Assembly (NCBI RefSeq): GCF_009711265.1
Contig: NZ_WMII01000002.1
Span: 62,001-126,000 of the forward strand
Source of the DNA: Paracoccus shanxieyensis
GTDB taxonomy: Bacteria; Pseudomonadota; Alphaproteobacteria; Rhodobacterales; Rhodobacteraceae
Length of the DNA: 64,000 nucleotides
Reading direction: 5' to 3'
The position numbers were made by a program, and so were the translations under genes. Position 1 is the first letter of the stretch. Each line of letters begins with the position of its first letter. The notes beneath the pieces are model-generated. The model had not been told where the DNA came from. It saw only the letters and a program-made list of their open reading frames with translations, and made no database searches. This document shows, piece by piece, positions 55,054-64,000 of the stretch.

Positions 55054-58000
55054 ATGAACCAGGAACTTGCCCACAATCCTTTGAACCCGCTGGCCCAGCC
55101 GCGGCAGTTCGACGAGATCAAGATCTCGCTGGCATCGCCCGAGGAAATCCTCGCGTGGTCGTTCGGCGAGGTGAAGAAACCCGAAACCATCAACTACCGC
55201 ACGTTCAAGCCGGAACGTGACGGTCTGTTCTGCGCGCGGATCTTTGGCCCGATCAAGGATTACGAATGCCTGTGCGGCAAATACAAGCGCATGAAATATC
55301 GCGGTCTGGTCTGCGAAAAATGCGGCGTGGAAGTGACCCTGCAAAAGGTCCGCCGCGAGCGCATGGGCCATATCGAACTGGCCGCGCCCGTGGCCCATAT
55401 CTGGTTCCTCAAGTCGCTGCCGTCGCGCATCGGCCTGATGCTGGACATGACGCTGCGCGATCTGGAACGCATCCTGTACTTTGAAAACTATGTCGTCATC
55501 GAACCCGGCCTGACCGACCTGACCTATGGTCAGCTGATGACCGAAGAAGAGTTCATGGACGCGCAGGACCAGTATGGCGCCGACGCCTTCACCGCCAATA
55601 TTGGCGCTGAGGCGATCCGCGAAATGCTGGCCAATATCGATCTGGCCGCCACCGCCGAACAACTCCGTGAGGAGCTGAAAGAGGCGACGGGCGAACTGAA
55701 GCCGAAAAAGATCATCAAGCGCCTGAAGATCGTCGAATCCTTCCTGGAATCGGGCAACCGCCCCGAATGGATGGTGCTGACCGTCATCCCGGTCATTCCG
55801 CCGGAACTGCGTCCGCTGGTGCCGCTGGATGGTGGCCGTTTCGCGACCTCGGATCTGAACGACCTGTATCGTCGCGTCATCAACCGCAACAACCGTCTGA
55901 AGCGGCTGATCGAACTGCGCGCACCCGACATCATCGTGCGCAACGAAAAGCGGATGCTGCAGGAATCGGTCGATGCGCTGTTTGACAATGGCCGTCGCGG
56001 CCGCGTCATCACGGGCAACAACAAGCGCCCGCTGAAATCGCTGTCCGACATGCTGAAAGGCAAGCAGGGTCGTTTCCGTCAGAACCTTCTGGGGAAACGG
56101 GTCGACTTCTCGGGCCGTTCGGTCATCGTGACCGGGCCGGAACTGAAGCTGCATCAATGCGGTCTGCCCAAGAAGATGGCCTTGGAGCTGTTCAAGCCGT
56201 TCATCTATTCGCGGCTTGAGGCGAAGGGCCTGTCCTCGACCGTCAAGCAGGCGAAAAAGCTGGTCGAGAAAGAGCGTCCCGAGGTCTGGGATATTCTCGA
56301 TGAGGTGATCCGCGAGCATCCGGTTCTGCTGAACCGTGCGCCGACGCTGCACCGTCTGGGCATTCAGGCGTTCGAGCCGATCCTGATCGAAGGCAAGGCG
56401 ATCCAGCTGCACCCTCTGGTCTGCTCGGCCTTCAACGCCGACTTCGACGGTGACCAGATGGCCGTGCACGTCCCGCTGAGCCTTGAGGCCCAGCTGGAAG
56501 CGCGCGTCCTGATGATGTCGACGAACAACGTGCTGTCGCCCGCCAACGGCGCGCCGATCATCGTTCCGTCGCAGGACATGGTTCTGGGTCTGTATTACAC
56601 GACCATGGACCGCGAAGGCATGAAGGGCGAGGGCATGGCTTTCGCGAACCTCGAAGAGGTCGAGCACGCTCTGGCCGCCGGCGAGGTGCATCTGCATGCC
56701 CGCATCAAGGCCCGCCTGCCGCAGATCGACGAGAACGGCAATGAGGTGATGACCCGCTTCGACACCACGCCGGGCCGGATCCGTCTGGGCGCGCTGCTGC
56801 CGAAGAATGCGAAAGCGCCGTTCGAGCTGGTCAACCGCCTGCTGCGGAAGAAAGACATCCAGAACGTCATCGACACCGTCTATCGCTATTGCGGTCAGAA
56901 AGAGTCGGTCATCTTCTGCGACCAGATCATGGGTCTGGGCTTCCGCGAGGCGTTCCGCGCCGGCATCTCGTTCGGCAAGGACGACATGGTCGTGCCGCCG
57001 ACGAAATGGACGCTGGTCGAGGAAACTCAGGATCAGGTGAAGTCCTTCGAGCAGCAATATCTGGACGGTCTGATCACTCAGGGCGAGAAGTACAACAAGG
57101 TCGTCGATGCCTGGTCGAAATGTAACGACAAGGTCACCGATGCCATGATGAAAACCATCTCGGCGGTGAAGAAGAACGAGGCCGGTGCCGAAATGGAGCC
57201 GAACTCGGTCTATATGATGGCGCACTCGGGCGCCCGGGGTTCGGTCAGCCAGATGAAGCAGCTGGGCGGGATGCGCGGGCTGATGGCCAAGCCGAACGGC
57301 GAGATCATCGAGACGCCGATCATCTCGAACTTCAAGGAAGGTCTGACCGTTCTTGAATACTTCAACTCGACCCACGGCGCGCGGAAGGGTCTGTCGGACA
57401 CGGCACTGAAGACGGCGAACTCGGGTTATCTGACCCGTCGTCTGGTGGACGTGGCGCAGGACTGCATCATCCGCGAACATGACTGCGGCACCGACCGTGC
57501 GATCACCGCTTCGGCGGCGGTCAACGACGGTGAAGTCGTCAGCCCGCTGAGCGAGCGTGTTCTGGGCCGTGTCGCGGCCGAGGACGTGCTGGTTCCCGGC
57601 GAAGACGTGGTGATCGTGCGCAAGAACGAGATCATCGACGAACGCAAGGCCGATGAGATCGAACAGGCCGGCGTCCAGACCGTCCGCATCCGCTCGGGTC
57701 TGACCTGTGAGGCCGAGGACGGCATCTGTGCGCTGTGCTATGGTCGCGATCTTGCACGCGGCACGCTGGTCAATATCGGCGAAGCAGTCGGCATCATCGC
57801 CGCCCAGTCGATCGGTGAACCCGGCACGCAGCTGACGATGCGGACCTTCCACATCGGCGGCATCGCGCAGGGTGGCCAGCAGTCGTTCATCGCGGCGGCG
57901 CAGGAAGGCACGGTTTCGTATGAAAACGAAAGCACGCTGGAAAACGCCTCGGGCGAGCTGATCGTCATGAACCGCAACATGCAGCTGCACATCAAGGGCG

Positions 58001-59250
58001 CTGCGGGCGAGGTTCTGGCCAGCCACAAGCTGTTCTACGGCTCGAAACTGTTCGTGCGCGAAGGCGATGCCGTCGCACGCGGTCAGAAGATGTTCGAATG
58101 GGACCCCTATACCCTGCCGATCATCGCCGAAAAGGCGGGTGTCGCGAAATATGTCGACCTGATCTCGGGCATCTCTGTCCGCGATGAGACCGACGACGCG
58201 ACCGGCATGACGCAGAAGATCGTGACGGACTGGCGCTCGGCCCCGAAAGGCAACGAGCTGAAGCCCGAGATCATCATCGTCGATGCCGATGGCGAGCCGG
58301 TGCGCAACGATCAGGGCAACCCTGTGACCTATCCGATGTCGGTGGACGCCGTTCTGTCCGTCGAAGAAGGGCAGGAGATCAAGGCCGGTGACGTTGTGGC
58401 GCGGATCCCGCGCGAAGGTGCCAAGACCAAGGACATCACCGGGGGTCTGCCCCGCGTGGCGGAACTGTTCGAGGCCCGTCGCCCGAAAGATCACGCGATC
58501 ATCGCCGAGCTGGATGGCTATGTGCGCTTTGGCAAGGACTACAAGAACAAGCGCCGCATCGCGATCGAGCCTGCCGACGACACGCTGCAAGCCGTCGAAT
58601 ACATGGTGCCGAAAGGCAAGCACATCCCGGTGCAGGAAGGCGACTTCGTGCAGAAGGGTGACTACATCATGGACGGCAACCCGGCGCCGCATGACATCCT
58701 GCGCATCATGGGGATCGAGGCTTTGGCCGATTACCTGATCGACGAGGTGCAGGACGTCTACCGGCTGCAGGGCGTGAAGATCAACGACAAGCACATCGAG
58801 GTGATCGTTCGCCAGATGCTGCAAAAGATCGAGATCCTCGACAGCGGCGACACCACGCTTCTGAAAGGCGAAAACGTCGATCGCGACGAGTTCGTGGAAG
58901 AGAACGCCAAGATCGAAGCCAAGGGCGGCCGTCCGGCCGTGGGCGAGCCGGTGCTTTTGGGCATCACCAAGGCATCGCTGCAGACCCGCAGCTTCATCTC
59001 GGCCGCATCGTTCCAGGAAACGACCCGCGTGCTGACCGAAGCCGCCGTTCAGGGCAAGCGCGACAAGCTGGTCGGTCTGAAGGAAAACGTCATCGTGGGC
59101 CGTCTGATCCCGGCGGGCACGGGGGGCGCCACCTCGCGCGTCAAGCGCATCGCGACCGACCGCGACAACGAGGTCATCGAGGCGCGCCGCGCCGAGGCCG
59201 AAGCCGCTGCGGCTTTGGTTGCGCCGGAAGCCGCGCCCGATCAGGCCTGA
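55054..59250 (+). CDS. rpoC: RNA polymerase subunit beta'
   Basis: RpoC is the beta' subunit of RNA polymerase. The 1398-residue product has the N-terminal zinc cluster with Cys at 72, 74, 87 and 90, the catalytic metal loop NADFDGDQM at 461-469, and the second zinc-binding site near ...[19 protein letters not shown] at about residues 870-890. The ATG at 55054 ([14 protein letters not shown] 6 bp upstream) is chosen over TTG 55048. A strong terminator follows. Confidence 0.97.
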   Translation: MNQELAHNPLNPLAQPRQFDEIKISLASPEEILAWSFGEVKKPETINYRTFKPERDGLFCARIFGPIKDYECLCGKYKRMKYRGLVCEKCGVEVTLQKVRRERMGHIELAAPVAHIWFLKSLPSRIGLMLDMTLRDLERILYFENYVVIEPGLTDLTYGQLMTEEEFMDAQDQYGADAFTANIGAEAIREMLANIDLAATAEQLREELKEATGELKPKKIIKRLKIVESFLESGNRPEWMVLTVIPVIPPELRPLVPLDGGRFATSDLNDLYRRVINRNNRLKRLIELRAPDIIVRNEKRMLQESVDALFDNGRRGRVITGNNKRPLKSLSDMLKGKQGRFRQNLLGKRVDFSGRSVIVTGPELKLHQCGLPKKMALELFKPFIYSRLEAKGLSSTVKQAKKLVEKERPEVWDILDEVIREHPVLLNRAPTLHRLGIQAFEPILIEGKAIQLHPLVCSAFNADFDGDQMAVHVPLSLEAQLEARVLMMSTNNVLSPANGAPIIVPSQDMVLGLYYTTMDREGMKGEGMAFANLEEVEHALAAGEVHLHARIKARLPQIDENGNEVMTRFDTTPGRIRLGALLPKNAKAPFELVNRLLRKKDIQNVIDTVYRYCGQKESVIFCDQIMGLGFREAFRAGISFGKDDMVVPPTKWTLVEETQDQVKSFEQQYLDGLITQGEKYNKVVDAWSKCNDKVTDAMMKTISAVKKNEAGAEMEPNSVYMMAHSGARGSVSQMKQLGGMRGLMAKPNGEIIETPIISNFKEGLTVLEYFNSTHGARKGLSDTALKTANSGYLTRRLVDVAQDCIIREHDCGTDRAITASAAVNDGEVVSPLSERVLGRVAAEDVLVPGEDVVIVRKNEIIDERKADEIEQAGVQTVRIRSGLTCEAEDGICALCYGRDLARGTLVNIGEAVGIIAAQSIGEPGTQLTMRTFHIGGIAQGGQQSFIAAAQEGTVSYENESTLENASGELIVMNRNMQLHIKGAAGEVLASHKLFYGSKLFVREGDAVARGQKMFEWDPYTLPIIAEKAGVAKYVDLISGISVRDETDDATGMTQKIVTDWRSAPKGNELKPEIIIVDADGEPVRNDQGNPVTYPMSVDAVLSVEEGQEIKAGDVVARIPREGAKTKDITGGLPRVAELFEARRPKDHAIIAELDGYVRFGKDYKNKRRIAIEPADDTLQAVEYMVPKGKHIPVQEGDFVQKGDYIMDGNPAPHDILRIMGIEALADYLIDEVQDVYRLQGVKINDKHIEVIVRQMLQKIEILDSGDTTLLKGENVDRDEFVEENAKIEAKGGRPAVGEPVLLGITKASLQTRSFISAASFQETTRVLTEAAVQGKRDKLVGLKENVIVGRLIPAGTGGATSRVKRIATDRDNEVIEARRAEAEAAAALVAPEAAPDQA

Positions 59251-59271
59251 TCGCCTGCAGATCAAGATTGG

Positions 59272-59299
59272 AAAGGCCCGGCCATGCGCCGGGCCTTTT
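59272..59299 (+). terminator. rpoBC terminator
   Basis: An 11-bp stem AAAGGCCCGGC / GCCGGGCCTTT (59272-59282 and 59288-59298), loop CATGC, with a further T and then C, lies 21 bp after the rpoC stop codon. Confidence 0.9.
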
Positions 59300-59434
59300 C
59301 CTTTGCCATGGGCCGGGTTGCATTTTCAGCGCAGCTTGCCGGGCATGTGTCGCGCGGGCGGGGGACGGCTGCAGACAAGGCTGGCTTTCGCGCAGCGGCT
59401 TTTCTAGGCATTGGGAAAACTCTGCAGGGTCCGG

Positions 59435-60379
59435 ATGCGCACGCCTTTTCTTTCCCCCTCACGTCGGGGCCGCCCACGGTCCGAGCCGGTGATCCGCGCC
59501 GCCGCGGCCACCGACAATATCCGCGGCGCGCTGCTGATGACGCTGAGCGCGGCGGCGCTGATCTGCAATGATGTGGTCGTCAAGGCCGTCACCCAGCACA
59601 TGCCGCTGTCGCAGGCCGTGGTGATCCGGGGCGGCATCGTCATGGCCCTGATGCTGGCGGTGACGCTGGCCCAGCAGGGGCGGATCCGGCTGAGCGTGCC
59701 GCGCCCGGACGCGCCGTGGCTGGTCCTGCGCTGCGTCGCCGAGGTCCTGTCGACGCTGCTTTATCTGGTCGCGCTGCGCCGGATTGAACTGGCCGAGCTG
59801 ACCGCGATCATGCAGGCGCTGCCCTTGGCCGTCACCTTGGCGGCGGCGCTGATCTTTCACGAACCGCTGGGCTGGCTGCGGCTGACCGCTATCGGCATGG
59901 GCTTTCTGGGCGTGCTGATCGTGCTGCGTCCCGGTACGGGCGGCTTTGACGGCTGGGCGGTTGTGGCGCTGGCCTCGATGGCGCTGATCGTGGTGCGCGA
60001 CATCGCCACGCGGTTCTTTACGGCACAGGTCGGGTCGTCCACCATCGCGTTCTATGCCGCGCTGACGGTCACGCTGTCCGGCGCCGCTTTGGGGCTGGGC
60101 GAGGACTGGCACCTGCCATCATGGCGCGACATCGCATTGCTGGCGCTGGCGGCGGTGCTGCTGACCATCGCCTATGTCAGCGCGGTGGCGACGATGCGGG
60201 TCGGAGAGATTTCCTTCGTCGCCCCCTTCCGCTACACCTCGCTGATCTGGGCGGTCATCCTGGGGCTGGCGGTGTTCGGCGAATGGCCGGACCTTTGGAC
60301 CTGGATCGGTTCGGCGCTGGTGGTCGGGGCGGGGCTTTATTCGATCCTGCGGGAACGGCGATTGATGGGACGGATGTGA
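59435..60379 (+). CDS. EamA/DMT-family membrane transporter
   Basis: The 314-residue protein has ten predicted membrane helices in two EamA repeats, beginning NIRGALLMTLSAAALICND and ending LVVGAGLYSILRERRL. Substrate unknown. ATG 59435 is used; a TTG at 59411 would add 8 residues without a clear Shine-Dalgarno sequence. Its stop overlaps the following glycosyltransferase start by one base. It is unrelated in sequence detail to the EamA gene at 16475-17431 and lies between rpoC and rpsL. Confidence 0.83.
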   Translation: MRTPFLSPSRRGRPRSEPVIRAAAATDNIRGALLMTLSAAALICNDVVVKAVTQHMPLSQAVVIRGGIVMALMLAVTLAQQGRIRLSVPRPDAPWLVLRCVAEVLSTLLYLVALRRIELAELTAIMQALPLAVTLAAALIFHEPLGWLRLTAIGMGFLGVLIVLRPGTGGFDGWAVVALASMALIVVRDIATRFFTAQVGSSTIAFYAALTVTLSGAALGLGEDWHLPSWRDIALLALAAVLLTIAYVSAVATMRVGEISFVAPFRYTSLIWAVILGLAVFGEWPDLWTWIGSALVVGAGLYSILRERRLMGRM

Positions 60380-61227
60380 TGCGGGTGCAGATGCTGGGGC
60401 TTTGCCGCTTTTCTTATCTGGGCGGGCGCGGCTTTCAGGTGCTGCATGACAGCCTTCAGGACCGCCGCGCCTTTCTTTACGACCCGCAGCGGCTGGCGCG
60501 GCGCTGGTTCTGGTTCGAGCATGTGACGCTGCCCGCGCTGCTGGCGCAGACCGATCCCGATTTCACGCTGGTGCTGATGACCGGCCCGGACCTGCCCGAA
60601 CCCTATCTGTCGCATCTGCGCGAGCTGACCGAGATCGCGCCGCAGTTCAAACTTGCGCTGATCCCGCCGATGGAGGCGCATCTGGAGGCCTGTCTGGCCG
60701 CGATCCAGCCGCATATCCAGCCGGATGCGGATGTCATCGGGCATTTCCGGCAGGATGACGACGATGCGGTGTCGGTGGACTATATCCACGATGCGCGGCG
60801 CGATTTCGCAGCCATGCTGCCCTTGTGGCGCAAGAAGCGCCGCCTGTCCTGCGACTATTCGCGCGGGCTGGTGATGAAGGCCACCGAACGCGGCATCTCG
60901 GTCGAGCCGCGGATGATCTATAACGCCGTCGCGGGGCTGACGATCTATCTGCCGCCCGATGCCGGACGCTCGGTGATGCATTACCCGCATTGGAAGCTGG
61001 CGCAGTCGATGCCGGGGGTGATGCTGCCGGGAAAATCCATGTATGTGCGGTTCCTGAACCACGACAACGATTCCGGTGCCATCGGTGCGGGCTATGCGCT
61101 GGAGGCGGGCGATACCGACTGGCGACAGATGCTGGCCGAGCGCTTCATGATCGATCTGCCGACGCTGCAACAGGCCGCGCGCGACTTTGCCCTGCCGGGG
61201 GCGGACAGGCCGCGCTGGGGCGTCTAG
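60379..61227 (+). CDS. Putative rhamnosyltransferase-type glycosyltransferase
   Basis: The 282-residue protein begins MRVQMLGLCRFSYLGGRGFQ and contains an aspartate cluster FRQDDDDAVSVDY (Asp126-129), a DxD-like nucleotide-sugar site. It matches the putative rhamnosyltransferase family, whose acceptors are unknown. Other visible features are RRWFWFEHVTLPALLAQTD and RLSCDYSRGLVMKAT. Its ATG overlaps the EamA stop (ATGTGATG), so the two are translated together. Confidence 0.75.
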   Translation: MRVQMLGLCRFSYLGGRGFQVLHDSLQDRRAFLYDPQRLARRWFWFEHVTLPALLAQTDPDFTLVLMTGPDLPEPYLSHLRELTEIAPQFKLALIPPMEAHLEACLAAIQPHIQPDADVIGHFRQDDDDAVSVDYIHDARRDFAAMLPLWRKKRRLSCDYSRGLVMKATERGISVEPRMIYNAVAGLTIYLPPDAGRSVMHYPHWKLAQSMPGVMLPGKSMYVRFLNHDNDSGAIGAGYALEAGDTDWRQMLAERFMIDLPTLQQAARDFALPGADRPRWGV

Positions 61228-61242
61228 CCGGGGCAGGGGCTG

Positions 61243-61271
61243 TTGACTCAGGGGGCGATTCCCCATATACG
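61243..61271 (+). promoter_or_regulatory. Promoter of the rpsL-rpsG-fusA operon
   Basis: TTGACT (61243-61248) and TATACG (61266-61271) are separated by exactly 17 bp, just after the glycosyltransferase stop and about 210 bp before rpsL. It is one of the best promoter matches in the window. Confidence 0.65.
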
Positions 61272-61359
61272 CCCGCAGACCCGGGATGACTCTGCCCGGT
61301 GCCCAGAACCTCATTGGTCACGATCCGGGCTGGAAACAGCTTCGATCCTCTGGAAAAAG

Positions 61360-61417
61360 CCCATCCTCCCCGAGAGGGACAGGATGGGTTCTGGCATTTC
61401 ACGATGGGCGTGAAGTG
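61360..61417 (+). ncRNA. Structured leader of rpsL: two hairpins
   Basis: CCCATCCT (61360-61367) pairs with AGGATGGG (61381-61388), with an inner CCC-GAGA-GGG hairpin. Directly after, CATTTCAC (61395-61402) pairs with GTGAAGTG (61410-61417). They lie in the 5' leader of about 200 nt between the promoter and rpsL. In enteric bacteria the str operon is regulated by S7 at an internal site; whether these leader hairpins have a regulatory role here is unknown. Confidence 0.45.
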
Positions 61418-61479
61418 CTGTCGAGAAGCAGCGCAACCAGCCGGTTGCGAGTATTGACGAAAGCAAGACGGGGAACCGA

Positions 61480-61851
61480 ATGCCGACGATCCAACAGCTG
61501 ATCCGCAAACCGCGGCAGCCCAAGGTGCAGCGCTCGAAATCGCAGCACCTTCAATCATGCCCGCAAAAGCGCGGCGTGTGCACGCGTGTCTATACCACCA
61601 CGCCGAAGAAGCCGAACTCGGCTATGCGTAAGGTCGCCAAGGTGCGCCTGACGAATGGCTTCGAGGTCATTTCCTATATCCCGGGCGAAAAGCACAACCT
61701 GCAGGAACACAGCGTCGTGCTGATCCGTGGCGGTCGTGTGAAAGACCTTCCGGGTGTCCGTTACCACATCCTGCGCGGTGTGCTGGATACCCAGGGCGTC
61801 AAAGACCGTCGTCAACGCCGTTCGAAATACGGCGCGAAGCGTCCGAAGTAA
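61480..61851 (+). CDS. rpsL: 30S ribosomal protein S12
   Basis: S12 maintains decoding accuracy. The 123-residue product begins [13 protein letters not shown] and has [18 protein letters not shown] with Lys43 and [12 protein letters not shown] with the conserved Lys near residue 88. Both streptomycin-related lysines are unchanged. An ATG follows the spacer GGGGAACCGA. Confidence 0.97.
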   Translation: MPTIQQLIRKPRQPKVQRSKSQHLQSCPQKRGVCTRVYTTTPKKPNSAMRKVAKVRLTNGFEVISYIPGEKHNLQEHSVVLIRGGRVKDLPGVRYHILRGVLDTQGVKDRRQRRSKYGAKRPK

Positions 61852-62334
<483 letters not shown>

Positions 62335-62345
62335 GGAAAAGCATC

Positions 62346-64000
<1,655 letters not shown>

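Overview
This window reads as a high-GC alphaproteobacterial chromosome, most likely Rhodobacterales and close to Paracoccus. The reasons are strong G/C preference at third codon positions, the order cpoB-tilS-ftsH, a fused MrpA/B antiporter subunit, the order secE-nusG-rplKAJL-rpoBC-rpsL-rpsG-fusA, and the protein sequences themselves (for example FtsH beginning [14 protein letters not shown]). This is inference from content; no database search was made. Both edges cut genes: cpoB at the left and fusA at the right.

Layout. 1-5100: end of cpoB, tilS, ftsH, a candidate 26-residue membrane peptide, a short chorismate mutase and ruvB. 5100-7160: the minus-strand order ruvC-ruvA-htpX-ruvB, with an HtpX protease gene inside the Holliday-junction operon. 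7285-13235: a six-gene, overlapping mrp (pha/mnh) Na+(K+)/H+ antiporter operon closed by a terminator. 13298-22461: dapA, a soluble lytic transglycosylase, an EamA transporter, an inositol monophosphatase, an Old Yellow Enzyme, ExoD, a CorC/CNNM-type protein and an uncharacterised protein. 22501-33259: oxyR beside an iron/haem island (tonB-exbD-exbB, a siderophore-interacting reductase, a haem receptor, and the divergent hmuSTUV operon). 33345-39128: a class V aminotransferase, an ABC exporter-ygfZ-dinB operon and a TerB/DUF533 protein. 39346-47175: tuf, then accessory genes (glyoxalase, dienelactone hydrolase, GFA protein, acetyltransferase, ABC exporter), tRNA-Trp, a lipoprotein and a sulfotransferase-like gene. 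47254-64000: secE, nusG, rplK, rplA, rplJ, rplL, rpoB and rpoC, then an EamA transporter/glycosyltransferase pair, then rpsL, rpsG and fusA.

How the genes work together. The strongest functional unit is the haem/iron island. HmuR imports haem across the outer membrane with energy from TonB-ExbB-ExbD. HmuT, HmuU and HmuV carry it across the inner membrane, and HmuS handles haem in the cytoplasm. The divergent hmuR/hmuS intergenic region carries an iron-box-like inverted repeat overlapping a -35 element. OxyR, with both redox cysteines, sits at the edge of this island. The second major unit is the transcription/translation superoperon, which carries several strong RNA hairpins in its leaders and intergenic spacers.

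I found no CRISPR array, insertion sequence, prophage, integrase, toxin-antitoxin pair or recognisable defence system. Nothing here clearly amounts to a new multi-gene system. The items most worth a second look are small: a candidate 26-residue membrane peptide beside ftsH, a 6-codon leader ORF before an acetyltransferase gene, a palindrome overlapping the oxyR start codon, and structured leaders in the ribosomal/RNA polymerase operons.
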